Below are positions 18,290-27,769 of a DNA stretch of 64,000 nucleotides, piece after piece. The notes under the pieces were generated by a model that was not told where the DNA came from, did no database searches, and saw only the letters and a program-made list of their open reading frames with translations. Made by a program: the position numbers and the translations under genes. Position 1 is the first letter of the stretch. Each line of letters starts with the position of its first letter. Source of the stretch: Saprospiraceae bacterium (GTDB lineage: Bacteria > Bacteroidota > Bacteroidia > Chitinophagales > Saprospiraceae); the NCBI GenBank assembly GCA_016718205.1, contig JADKEB010000033.1, forward strand, positions 186,001 to 250,000, read 5' to 3'.

Positions 18290-19565
18290 AATCTCCCCAT
18301 GGCTCCGGATGAAGTGAAAGCCCACCCAATCCGCCCGCAGGTACGGCTCTCCACAGCAAGCAAAACACAAAGGCCAACGCACTTGCTGTGGTGTGGTGGT
18401 GCAGTCTGTTAAAAACAGCCAGGAGCTAAGTTACATAATGTGGCCTTATAGGAGATTTTACCCTATCTTATGCCAGCATCCAAACCCAAAAAATTCCTAT
18501 AAGGACATTATGTAAAATAGCCACCACCACAAGGACAAAAACGCCAGGAGGCACCCCTTTCCTGTCTTATTTTGTCCTGAGCCGTACCTTTAATCTCAAC
18601 GACCCACCCGGAACGAACGATCCTGAAAGGTGAAGTACGACAGTGCTTCAAGTGAGTGAACCGCGAAAGCGGATGGGCAGCAAATGGTATCCTTCGCCAA
18701 GGGAAAATTTAAAGCAGTCACCAATAATAAAAACTAACGCCCTACGGTTGTTTACTCATTTTTTACCATTAATGCCCGAGAGTAAACAACTAAAGAAAAG
18801 CTTCATCCAAAGGGCATCAATGCTAAAAAATCGAGTCGATATGACAATATGCCATGTGCTCGATTTTTAGGAGTGAAGGCTGATTGTGTGCGTGGGTTTT
18901 AGCGGCCTTTACTCCTAAAAATGAGCAGCCAACCAGAGGGCGGCAGTGCCTTAGTGAAAGACTAAAGCCATCATTTAACGACTATCTAAAAACTGGGTGG
19001 GCGTTTGGCGCAGTGGCTATTTAGCATAATGTGGATATGGGTTTGTTGAGGGTATTGTGAAGGCTAAAAACCATATCAGCACATTATGTTAAGTAGCTCT
19101 TCCTCTGATTTTTCTGGCATGAGCGCAACGGTGGTGGTGGTTGGAGTGAAGCGCATTTTTGTTGTAGTGTTTTAGCGTTGGGTCAGGCTCTTTTATTTTT
19201 TTATTGCATTGGCTTGAGTAATGGTAAAAAATAAATGTGCCTGAATGGGTTAGGCAACACTACCACAAAAATCATGACAGAAAAATCAGTGGACACTGCT
19301 TGAGCGTGGGCTGGGTGGGCTATCAAGTATTGTCCCGATGTAGAGCCTTTGCGTTTGGGTGATCGGGACGCCGCTTTTATATCCTGCTGCTAATCAATTA
19401 GTCTTGATCTATTCTTTTTTTTTTCAATTGAAATAACTTTTTTCAAATGAAAAAAAAGTACCTATCTTTGTTGCTGTAAGTGCAAAGGTATTTACATGTT
19501 CTTTGAGCCTTGGAAGTGTGTAAAGAAAAGTCAGTTTTGATCTGAAATATTGCGCAGAGGTTTAT
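18290..19565 (+). ncRNA. Conserved structured non-coding region N, copy 2 (most complete)
   Basis: About 1.28 kb without a credible ORF, between recombinase 2 and tip B. Hairpins visible in order: 18351-18360/18382-18391 (CCACAGCAAG); long-range GGTACGGCTC/GAGCCGTACC; 18431-18453/18495-18515 (TTACATAATGTGGCC...); GTTGTTTACT/AGTAAACAAC; 18857-18880/18905-18927; 19015-19040/19071-19098; 19105-19122/19272-19289 with nested arms 19156-19172/19256-19271; and GTCCCGAT/ATCGGGAC at 19332/19362. Two stems share CATAATGTG. Copies N3 and N5 keep pairing with different bases. It could be a long RNA or a folded recombination/replication site; no known family is recognised. Confidence 0.7.
19440..19470 (+). 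promoter_or_regulatory. Promoter at the end of N2
   Basis: TATCTTTG at 19463-19470 with a TTTT(C) element 19 bp upstream, overlapping the palindrome TTTTCAAATGAAAA. It reads into displaced tip B and its immunity gene. Confidence 0.55.
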
Positions 19566-20274
19566 CAATGTCGATCCGTTGGCGGATCATCCAAACCAAG
19601 TAGATAAGTCTCCTTATGCCTATGCATGGAACAATCCAATAAAGTATGATGACCCTGACGGAAGGTGTCCTCAATGTCTGACTGGTTTTGCGATAGGCTT
19701 TTTATTAGATGTGGCAACTCAAGTTGTTTTAGAAGGGAAATCTTTAAAAGATGTGAATTATAAGACTGCAGCGGTGTCAGGTGTTGCAGGAGCATTAAGT
19801 GGTGGTTTGTCAAGTTTCGCTAAGTTAGGAAAGGTAGGTCAAGTCGCTGCTGGGGCTGTAATTGATGCTGGAGAATCAACTTCAAAACAGCTTATAACAG
19901 ATGGTAAAATAGATGGAATACAATTGGCATCTGATGTTTTGATGGGTGGAGTTGGAAGTCAAGCTAAAGCCGTTGACAATGGAAGTATGAAAGTTAAAGA
20001 GAAGGCTCTAGATCGAGCAGAGAGAATAGCCGCTGGTGATCCTGCCAGCTCAGGTAGAGCTGCAAACGTTACTAATGCTAAAAGCAGTTTAGCATTAGCA
20101 AAGAATTCAAATACCGCTGTGGGAACACAAGCAGGAAATACTCTTCAAGAAGGCTCCAATAAAGTTAGATCATTGTTTCAAGTTTCAGGTAGTAGCGTTG
20201 TTGTTAAACCACAAATTCAAATAACACAAGATAATACCAGAGTAATTATTCCAATCGTAAATAGATTAAATTAA
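19558..20274 (+). CDS. Displaced RHS tip B (copy 1)
   Basis: Coding resumes at AGGTTTAT with FINVDPLADHPNQ, then the RHS end motif YAYAWNNPIKYDDPDGR, followed by the tip (CPQCLTGFAIGFLLDVATQVV, a Gly/Ala-rich hydrophobic stretch SGVAGALSGGLSSFAKL, then KVKEKALDRAERIAAGD and a C-terminal beta-rich end). The hydrophobic pretoxin segment is typical of RHS and other polymorphic toxins. The final toxic activity is not recognised. The immunity candidate downstream is a membrane protein, suggesting action at or from the inner membrane. The second copy at 29.2 kb keeps more of the RHS core upstream. Confidence 0.7.
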   Translation, partial: RFINVDPLADHPNQVDKSPYAYAWNNPIKYDDPDGRCPQCLTGFAIGFLLDVATQVVLEGKSLKDVNYKTAAVSGVAGALSGGLSSFAKLGKVGQVAAGAVIDAGESTSKQLITDGKIDGIQLASDVLMGGVGSQAKAVDNGSMKVKEKALDRAERIAAGDPASSGRAANVTNAKSSLALAKNSNTAVGTQAGNTLQEGSNKVRSLFQVSGSSVVVKPQIQITQDNTRVIIPIVNRLN

Positions 20275-20283
20275 TTAAAACAG

Positions 20284-20665
20284 ATGAGCAGAATGACATA
20301 TTTTGTGCTGTTTATACTTTTTGTATATTTTTCAATTAAATTTTTTGAAACATCATTGAGAGATTATACAATTATGACAAATGGAGAAGAGAAAGTTGCA
20401 TATGTATTAAGTAATGGAAATTGTGGTAGAAGTGGCGGGACTATCCAAGTCCTCTGTGAAGACAAAGCCTATAGTTTAAATATAGGAATAAATGAATGTA
20501 TTAGCGGGAAATATAAAATCGGAAATGAAATTAGAGTTTTATACGGTATCCAGTACGATTATATTCTTTTGCCACAAAAAATGTGATCGTGGGATTATAT
20601 ATGAGTTTGGCTTTTTTTTTTTCTTACCATTATATTGTTTGTATAAGTTAATAAAAAATAACTAA
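20284..20665 (+). CDS. Putative membrane immunity protein for tip B (copy 1, C-terminal frameshift)
   Basis: Small protein starting 9 bp after tip B. It has an N-terminal transmembrane helix (MTYFVLFILFVYFSIKFF), a middle domain with GNCGRSGGTIQVLCEDKAY, and a second hydrophobic helix near the C-terminus seen in the copy at 30.0 kb (GLYMSLAFFFLPLYCLYKLI). Here the frame stops at 20586 because CAAAAAATG replaces CAAGAAAATG. The position implies immunity. No named family is recognised. Confidence 0.6.
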
Positions 20666-20689
20666 ATATATAAAGTTGAAACGAACTAA

Positions 20690-20725
20690 AGACAAAGCCT
20701 CTGACAATTCAGGGGCTTGTTATTT
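20690..20725. terminator. Terminator between immunity B and the toxin-antitoxin pair
   Basis: AAAGCCTCTGACAATTCAGGGGCTTG forms a short hairpin between convergent genes; the same sequence recurs at 30413. Confidence 0.5.
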
Positions 20726-21049
20726 TATCAAACTATAAACCTTATCGGAAACCGATTTGAGAAAAGTGGGATTGACAGAAGTAATTTTGGAGAGAATCAA
20801 GCTTTTGTGAATGGTAAATATTTTATGCGATCTAATGTAGCTTGCAAGTGGCAAAGGTTGTAAACAATCTGTATCTTCAATAGCAATGGAAAGTCCATCA
20901 TTGTTGAGATTGGACGTAATTTGAATTATCAAATAATCACCTGTTTTATTTACATCTTCGTTAGAAATAATTAGGACAGGACGTTTTTTAAACTCCGAGC
21001 CATCGGTAAAAGGAAATTTCACCACTACAATATCAGCTTGTTTATACAT
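20720..21049 (-). CDS. PemK/MazF-family toxin (copy 1)
   Basis: 109 residues with the PemK/MazF fold signature (ADIVVVKFPFTDGSEFKKRPVLIIS at the N-terminus, of which RPVLIIS is the conserved strand; LIIQITSNL later). This family consists of mRNA endoribonucleases. The antitoxin gene lies 3 bp upstream on the same strand, giving a standard antitoxin-toxin operon. It travels with tip B units and may stabilise the element against loss. The stop is at 20720. Confidence 0.85.
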   Translation of the reverse strand: MYKQADIVVVKFPFTDGSEFKKRPVLIISNEDVNKTGDYLIIQITSNLNNDGLSIAIEDTDCLQPLPLASYIRSHKIFTIHKSLILSKITSVNPTFLKSVSDKVYSLIK

Positions 21050-21052
21050 AGA

Positions 21053-21277
21053 TTATAAAATTTTATCCCAGCGATTATCTGCGGTAGAAAGCCAGTCTTT
21101 GGCCAATGATTTTTCACTTACAGAAAGATTAGAAAAGTCATTTTCGTCCTCAGGATCATAATCTAATTGATGGCTTAACTCTTCGTTTTTAATAGATTTT
21201 AGTGTTTGTTCCATTACAAAAAACCTTTTAGCTAAGGGTAGTCGTTTAATTTCTTGAACTATTGTTTTTACTTCCAT
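21053..21277 (-). CDS. Antitoxin of the PemK/MazF pair (copy 1)
   Basis: 74 residues, short and acidic toward the C-terminus (LDYDPEDENDFSNLSVSEKSLAKDWL), with an N-terminal helical segment (TIVQEIKRLPLAKRFFVMEQTLKSI). This layout is common for antitoxins paired with PemK-like toxins in Bacteroidota. It overlaps nothing and precedes the toxin by 3 bp. Identical to the copy at 30773. Confidence 0.75.
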   Translation of the reverse strand: MEVKTIVQEIKRLPLAKRFFVMEQTLKSIKNEELSHQLDYDPEDENDFSNLSVSEKSLAKDWLSTADNRWDKIL

Positions 21278-21339
21278 TATATTAATTTTTAAAGTAACAA
21301 GGCATTAGAAAGTGTTTGTCTTAATTTTTGTTTGTAGCA

Positions 21340-22731
21340 GTGGTGCAGGAACGAAGTAAATTAAGTATTAACATGCTATTGGATTTTGTTTAAAAACCAC
21401 TAAAAACCCATTTTAACTTTTTGCATTCCAAATATTTGCATAACTGATATATTTGGTTATTGCATCTTCAATTATTTCACAGAATTGAAAGATGTATTCC
21501 TTAATCTTTGTTTTTGCAATTTACTAAACCAGTTTTCTATGGGATTGAGCCAAGAGCAATGTTTTGGTGTGTACACAAATCTTATTCTGTGATTCGTACT
21601 TTCCAAAAATGCCATTCTTGATTCTTGACTTTTCAGAATTCCTTCTTTACCTTTATTCCCCAAACTACTTGTGTAGCCTATTTGTTGCGCTACCCATTTT
21701 ACCAGACCCGCTGATTTATGTGTATTGAGCTGGTCTAATAGAAATGTTATTTTGCATTTTTGCCCCTTTGATTGGCATATTGACGATATGTATTTTACAA
21801 AATCTTCTTCTGTCCTGGTTTGCTCCATGATATAATGATCTATCTTCCCCGTTGATACATTTAGTGCTGCTGTCAGGCAGGTAGTCCCATGTCGTGTATA
21901 TTCAAATTCCATTTTTTTGATATCGCCTTCTTTTGTGGTATCAACTCTTTAAATTTTTTGCTTGTATACCGGTTTTTCGTCCACGCTATACAAATAGTCA
22001 GATTCTGAATCGATGCTTATATAAAAAGTATGAGTGAACATATCATTTCTACACGCTTTTTGAAGGGAATTCAACAGGGTATTTTGGGAAATAACCAATA
22101 CTGACTCTTGTGCGGCTTTTATACCTTTTTTTTATTATCTTGCCTACATATCTGCCACTAATTTGATCTACTATTCCAATGATTTACTAACATGTGCCAA
22201 CGTTTCACGTGTCCAGTTTGTATGTTCAATCCCGTAATCCGCTGGCTTACAACACGCCAAAGCCCTGATTTTTTCCTCTTGATCAATTGTAATGCGTTTC
22301 GGTGCTCCAAGCCTCTGTTCGTCACTAAGTATGTCCAATATATTTTTAAATATTTCATAATCCTTGGCTGGTTTATGCTTTACACCATGATCACAAAAAG
22401 TAATTAACTCAGATACTGAACTTTCCCATCTTATTCTCCATTTTTGCACTGTCTTAAATGCTACGTTGTTCCTTACCATGGTACTATAAATACTTTCACC
22501 TTCGATACCGTCAAGTATAAAACCTAAGCGTTTTGCGTACTTCTGTGGCAAAGAACCTTTAACAATTTCATCTTTAATAATTGAATGAATTTTAAAATTT
22601 ACGGTTAATGGGAGGGCTTTGGTATTCCCTCGCATACAAAATAATTTTAGCTTAACAAATTAACATCAATACTGAAACACAATATATTAAAATTTGTTTT
22701 AATGTATAACTTTATTTCGTTCCCGTAGCAC
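21340..22731. mobile_element. IS630-family insertion in the E2 repressor region
   Basis: The paralogous site at 31055 (TTTGTAGCTAGTCC) lacks this 1.39-kb segment, so it is an insertion. The ends are imperfect inverted repeats (GTGGTGCAGGAACGAA against the reverse complement of TTCGTTCCCGTAGCAC, 13 of 16 matching). IS630 elements insert at TA; here TA is kept on the right (TAGTCC) and appears as CA on the left, probably after one base was lost. Confidence 0.75.
21413..22635 (-). pseudogene. IS630-family transposase, frameshifted
   Basis: The N-terminal part (22171-22635) is a helix-turn-helix region (FKTVQKWRIRWESS, then RLGAPKRITIDQEEKIRALAC). The C-terminal part (21472-21912) is a DDE domain with ITFLLDQLNTHKSAG and the terminal FVYTPKHCSWLNPIENWFS, diagnostic of IS630/Tc1-like transposases. 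The connecting stretch and the last 20 residues are in other frames, so the gene is broken at least twice. Confidence 0.8.
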
Positions 22732-23040
22732 TAGTCCATCAATAATCGAGTAAATGCCTTTTTTCTCGTCTTCATCTAAGTTCTCCAAAATCGCTACCTT
22801 TTCCATAAGTGATTTATCTATAGAATGAATATCTAATACTTGTTCTCCATTGCTAAATAACTCAGTGAGAGTACAACCCATTGCTTTAGCAATCTTCTCA
22901 ATGGTTGAATAAGAAGGGTCTGTTTTATCATTTTCAATACGGCTAAACTGTGCCTTTTCGATGTCAGCACTCAAAACAACCTCTTTTTGAGATAGTCCTT
23001 TAGCAAGCCTTACTTTTTTAATCTGTTCGCCTAAGCCCAT
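22699..23040 (-). CDS. XRE-family repressor of element E2, tail replaced by IS sequence
   Basis: 113 residues with an XRE helix-turn-helix (IKKVRLAKGLSQKEVVLSAD, FSRIENDKTDPSYSTIEKIAKAMGCTLTEL) and a C-terminal dimerisation-like segment (MEKVAILENLDEDEKKGIYSIIDGL). The last 11 residues come from the IS630 end, compared with the native tail in the copy at 31009-31370. Since the insertion touches only the extreme C-terminus, the repressor may still function. Divergent from the primase-ATPase gene. Confidence 0.8.
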   Translation of the reverse strand: MGLGEQIKKVRLAKGLSQKEVVLSADIEKAQFSRIENDKTDPSYSTIEKIAKAMGCTLTELFSNGEQVLDIHSIDKSLMEKVAILENLDEDEKKGIYSIIDGLVLRERNKVIH

Positions 23041-23106
23041 TTTGATATGTTTTAAAGCAACAAAATTACAAATTAAAACAATAAATACAAAAATGATAAA
23101 AATATA

Positions 23107-23137
23107 GTTGCTTTATAATATAACTTATGTATTTTTG
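23107..23137 (+). promoter_or_regulatory. Promoter of the E2 primase-ATPase operon
   Basis: GTTG at 23107-23110, 19 bp, TATTTTTG at 23130-23137, close to the Bacteroidota consensus; the ATG follows 45 bp later. The same sequence precedes the E3 gene (31437-31467). Confidence 0.6.
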
Positions 23138-23182
23138 TGTTGTTGTATTATAAGACAAATAATTTTAAAAATATTTTTCATC

Positions 23183-25874
23183 ATGGAGATAACAGAAATA
23201 AAAACCCTTCTGACCTTAGCCCAAGTACTGCATTACTACCACCTGAAACCAGATAAAAACCTAAGATTGTGCTGCCCATGGCACGACGACAAAACCCCGA
23301 GCCTCCAAATCTACCCAAGTACCAATACCTGGACGTGTTTCAGCAGTAAGTGCAAGGCTGGAAGCGGCGATGCCATCGACATGATCATGAAGATGGAACG
23401 ATGCACCAAGCACGAAGCGTTGATCAAAGCTACAGAGATGACAGGCGGAGCATCGTCAAAACCAAAGGAAGAAGAAATAAGTCGAAGTGCCATCCTGCTA
23501 AAATATTACCAAGGATCACTGAGCAGCATCAGCCACGGTGTACATGGCAAAGCGTATGCAGAAAAAAGAAATCTGGATTACAATAAATTGGGTATAGGCT
23601 ACTGTAGTTACGAAATCGGCAAAACATGGAGTACCGACCTGCAGGTAGGTATGGAAAAATTAGGACTATTGAAGATCAGAAACTGCCTGATCTTCGCCAC
23701 GAGGACGAAAGAAAACCAGATCGCCAGCATCTACGGCAGATGCATAAATCCCAATCCGAACGTCAAACACTTTTATCTGCAAGGTGGCTTCAAAGGCCTG
23801 TACCCGGGCTATCCCAAGCCTGATACCAAGACCATCATTCTGGTAGAAAGCATCATCGACGCTGCGACGATCAAACAATATCTGCCCGAACTTGGTCAGA
23901 CAGGTACAACATACGAAGTACTTGCATTATATGGTACCAATGGCTTTACACCTGAGCATGAGGAAGCGATCAAGTCACTGCCCGATCTGGAAGAAATCAT
24001 CCTCTTTTTTGATGGGGACGAAGCCGGGAGAGCCGCAGTAACCAAGTACAAAGAGAACCTACTACAAATAAAGCCAGACATAAAAATAAGCCACGTAGAT
24101 ACACCCGATGGAGAAGACCCTAACAGCCTGACGATCAGCCACAGCCCGGAGATCTTGGCACACCTGATAAAGCAGAGGAGCATAGAGCAGAGGAGCATGG
24201 ATGGCATAGAGCAGAGGAGCATGGATGGCATAGAAAGCGGAGATACTATGCAATCCATGCAACCCATGCAATCCATGCTAAACACCGATAACCCGGAACT
24301 GCTGATCTACGAAACCGAAAAACTCTACATCACCATCCTGGGCGGCATCAAGATCACAGGCTTAGACAGGATGAGAGTGACGCTAAAAATAGAGTTGAAA
24401 CAATACACATCGAGCCTGCCGATCAGGCACAGCTTAGACTTGTACCACACCAAACAAGTAGAGCAACTCACCGAAAAGATGGCGGGACAAGTAAGCAGCT
24501 CCACTACAGAAGCCGAGCGAACGATCAGCGAACTCACCACCAAACTCGAGCAATACCGACAGGAAAAACTCGAGCACCTGAAACCCAAAAAAGAAGAAAA
24601 GCGACAACTCACAGAACAAGAAAAAAGGGAAGCAATCAAGTATCTGAAAGACCCAAAACTCATGACCCATACCCTTGCCGACATTGTACAATCGGGCATA
24701 GTAGGCGAGACCCAAAACGCACTCATCGCTTACCTGGCGTACACATCAAGAAAAAGAGAAAAACCCTTGCACATCATCTGCCTCGGAGCCAGTGGCACAG
24801 GCAAAACCTATCTGCAGGAGAAGATCAGCGAACTCATCCCCGAAGAAGAAAAGATCGAAATCACAACCCTCAGCGACAATGCCCTCTACTATTTTGGTCG
24901 CGAGGAACTCAAACATAAACTCATCCTGATCGAAGACCTGGACGGTGCAGAAAATGTACTGTACCCACTGCGAGAACTACAAAGCAAACGCAAGATCAGC
25001 AAAACCGTCACACTCCAAAGACAACAAAGGCAATCTGAAAACCATCACACTCGAAGTAGAAGGTCCGGTATGCGTCAGCGGCTGCACGACAAGAGAAAGA
25101 GTCTATGACGACAATGCCAATAGATCGATTTTACTGTACATCGATGATAGTCCGGAACAAGACAAAAAGATCATGGAATACCAACAACGAGCATCAGCAG
25201 GACAAATCAATACAGGCGGAGAAGCGACCATCAGAGAGCAATTAAAGAATGTTCAAAGGCTCTTACAACCCATAAAAGTAATCAATCCGTATGCCGAAAT
25301 CATCGACCTGCCGCAGGAGGTATTTAAGCCAAGAAGGACGCTTATGTTGCTCCTCAGCTTCATCGAAACCGTCACTTTTTACCACCAGCATCAACGGCAA
25401 ATCCGAGTAAACGAAGATACCAAAGAAAGGTACATCGAAACGACAAAAGAAGATATAGAAATCGCCTTCAGATTGATGAAACACGTATTATTTAGTAAGA
25501 GTGACGAGCTGAGTAAGGCAACGAGAAACTTTTTGGAACGCCTGAAAGATAAGACAGGCGCAGACAAAACCTTTTATGCTGGAACGCTGCGGAAAGCAAT
25601 GAGACTGACACCCAGCACTATGAAAAGACACCTGATAGATTTAGTAAGGAATGGGTACGTACACATCAAAGGCGGCAGTAAATACAGGGGCTTTGAGTAT
25701 GAAATAAACGACTATGAAGAATACCAAAAATTAAAGTCCAATATTGATGGAAAACTCAATGATATCTTGGGAAAAATAAAGATGAGTGGCCCAGTGGCCC
25801 AAGAGTGGCCCAGTAGCAAAAGTGAGCCACTAAAAGTCAAGACAATCAATGACTTAACGCCAGTGGCCCAGTAG
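23183..25874 (+). CDS. Fused CHC2/TOPRIM primase - AAA+ ATPase of E2 (one frameshift)
   Basis: Type II elements join the two replication proteins into one of about 890 residues. Order: CHC2 zinc domain (LCCPWHDDKTPS, CFSSKC), TOPRIM (IILVESIIDAATI, LFFDGDEAGRAAV with an intact DxD), a linker with tandem EQRSMDGI repeats, a coiled-coil-like region (AERTISELTTKLEQYRQEKL), Walker A (CLGASGTGKTYL), Walker B (LIEDLDG), DDNANRSILLYIDDS, and a C-terminal winged-helix-like part. One extra C near 25015 (ACTCCAAAG against ACTCAAAG in E3) shifts the frame. The start at 23183 matches E1/E4 by homology. Layout is similar to phage-satellite primase-helicases. Confidence 0.8.
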
Positions 25875-25926
25875 CCCACGAAAGTGCGAGTGGAGCATAT
25901 TTTTTTAATCAAAAACACATAACAAA

Positions 25927-27765
25927 ATGAAGCAAAAAGGCCGATATATTGAAGGGTTTAGAACGTGGTTACAAGTATTGAACTATAACAAAACCAGTAT
26001 CCAAACCTATCCAATAAACATAGAAAGACTACTCAGTTACATGGCAGAAAACGAAGTCCCAAACATCGAATCCATCACAGGAGCAAGGATAAAAAGCTAT
26101 TTTGAGTATTTAGCAACGTTAACCAGCCAAACAGGCCAACCCTATAAATTAGGAACATTGAGAGTACATCTTACAACCGTGAAACTCTTTGCCAAATACC
26201 TCAGAGAGACAGGACAGGGACAAATAGACGTACCCGTACAATATTGCGGTAAGACTGATTACAAGCCTGCCATCCTGACCGAATCAGAGATTAAAACATT
26301 GTACGAAAGTATCGATGACAATTTATTGGGCATCAGAGATAGAGCGATATTAGCAGTGTATTATGGCTGTGGCGTGAGAAGAAACGAAGGGGCAAATATC
26401 AGGATCAAAGACATCTTACCGGACAGAAATTTAGTCTATATCACAGCAGGTAAAAACTACAAGGAGAGATACATCCCGATGGTAGGCCAGGTCAAAAAAG
26501 ACATCATCGAATACCTGACGATTGCCCGGCCATCGCTGCTGAATAAGGAAAAACACGAATATTTTTTTGTATCCTATACAGGCCATAAGATGCCCCATCA
26601 AAGTATCTACGGAAGGGTCAAAGACCTGCTCAAAAAAGCACAGATAGACAAGCCTGTGGGCTTGCATGGCTTGCGCCACAGCATCGCTACCCATCTGCTG
26701 CATCAGGGCATGAAACTCACCGATATAGCCAGGTTTTTGGGACATGCCACCTTAGAGAGTACACAGATCTATACCCATATCGAAGCCGACACCAACAAAG
26801 ACAATAACAGCAAACAAGATAAAAAAATGAGAAAACCCAAGTATACATTTAGTGCTGAAATCCACCAAGAACTCAGCAAGCTAGAAAACCATCTGCAGGA
26901 AAAAAAGTATAATGTACACACCATCAGGCAGTATAAAAACTGTACAGGAATCTATCTGCAATGGCTGAATGAAACAAAACAGGAGCCTGCAGAAGTCACC
27001 TATAAAACAGTAATAGCGTTTATAGAAGAAATCCTGCAAACATATAGCCTCAACCATTACAAAAAGATCATCGTAGCGATCAAACATTATCATGACAGCC
27101 TGAGTGAAGCCATCAATCCAGTATCTGGAATATATATCAAAGGTCAAAGAAGAGCCATCATCAATGACATCATAGACTACCGTCAACTCAAAGCATGTTA
27201 TGACCATTTTGAAGTATTGGACGACCGTGACAAACGAAATAAACTTATACTCAGTCTTATGATCTATCAAGCTGTAACGACTGAAGAACTAAGCATCCTG
27301 GAGCCCGGACATATACGACTCAAAGAAGGTAAAATCTATATCCCGGCACATGACAAAATCAACAGCAGAACATTGGATCTGGACGCATCGCAGATGCTGG
27401 GACTCAGGAATATCTGCTGATCATACGGCCGAGAATGCTTACCCACACGACATTGCATAGAGGAGGACGAAAACCAGCAGCAATCGATCCTATCATCACA
27501 GAAAAATTGTTTTTAGTGAACGGGGATCAAGCCGTATCAAACCCAGCTTATACCATATCTTCAAAAAATAAAGAAACACTACCCTAAAATCGGATCGGGA
27601 ATGATCATCCGCCACACCGTCATTGCCGAATGGCTCAAGACGATAGACATCAGAAAGGTACAATACATGGCAGGTCATCGCTACGTAAGCAGCACCGAAA
27701 GATACAATGTGATGAACCTTCAGGAGCTCAAAGACAGCCTCAATAAATACCATCCCTTGAAGTAG
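25927..27765 (+). CDS. Two tyrosine recombinases of E2 read as one fused protein
   Basis: Residues 1-300 form an active recombinase (YYGCGVRRNEGANI, GLHGLRHSIATHL, LGHATLESTQIYTH, all catalytic residues present). From MRKPKYTF onward comes a second recombinase whose first Arg is replaced (YQAVTTEELSIL) and whose H-x-x-R reads GMIIRHT, though AGHRYVSSTERY keeps His and Tyr. In E2 the run is GATAAAAAAATGAGA, giving one continuous frame; in E3 one A fewer makes the stop of the first overlap the start of the second. One C is missing near 27405, so the last 115 residues lie in another frame ending at 27765. Confidence 0.8.
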
Positions 27766-27769
27766 TCCA

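Noticed and set aside
18290..18600. GGTACGGCTC and GAGCCGTACC in N recall group II intron domain V ends
   Set aside because: The arms are about 230 bp apart, no GTGYG 5' end or reverse transcriptase is present, and the remaining stems do not follow the group II plan.
23896..24726. Long reverse-strand ORFs rich in Ser and Cys opposite the primase-ATPase
   Set aside because: Low-complexity products that recur at the same place in E3; they reflect codon bias of the coding strand.
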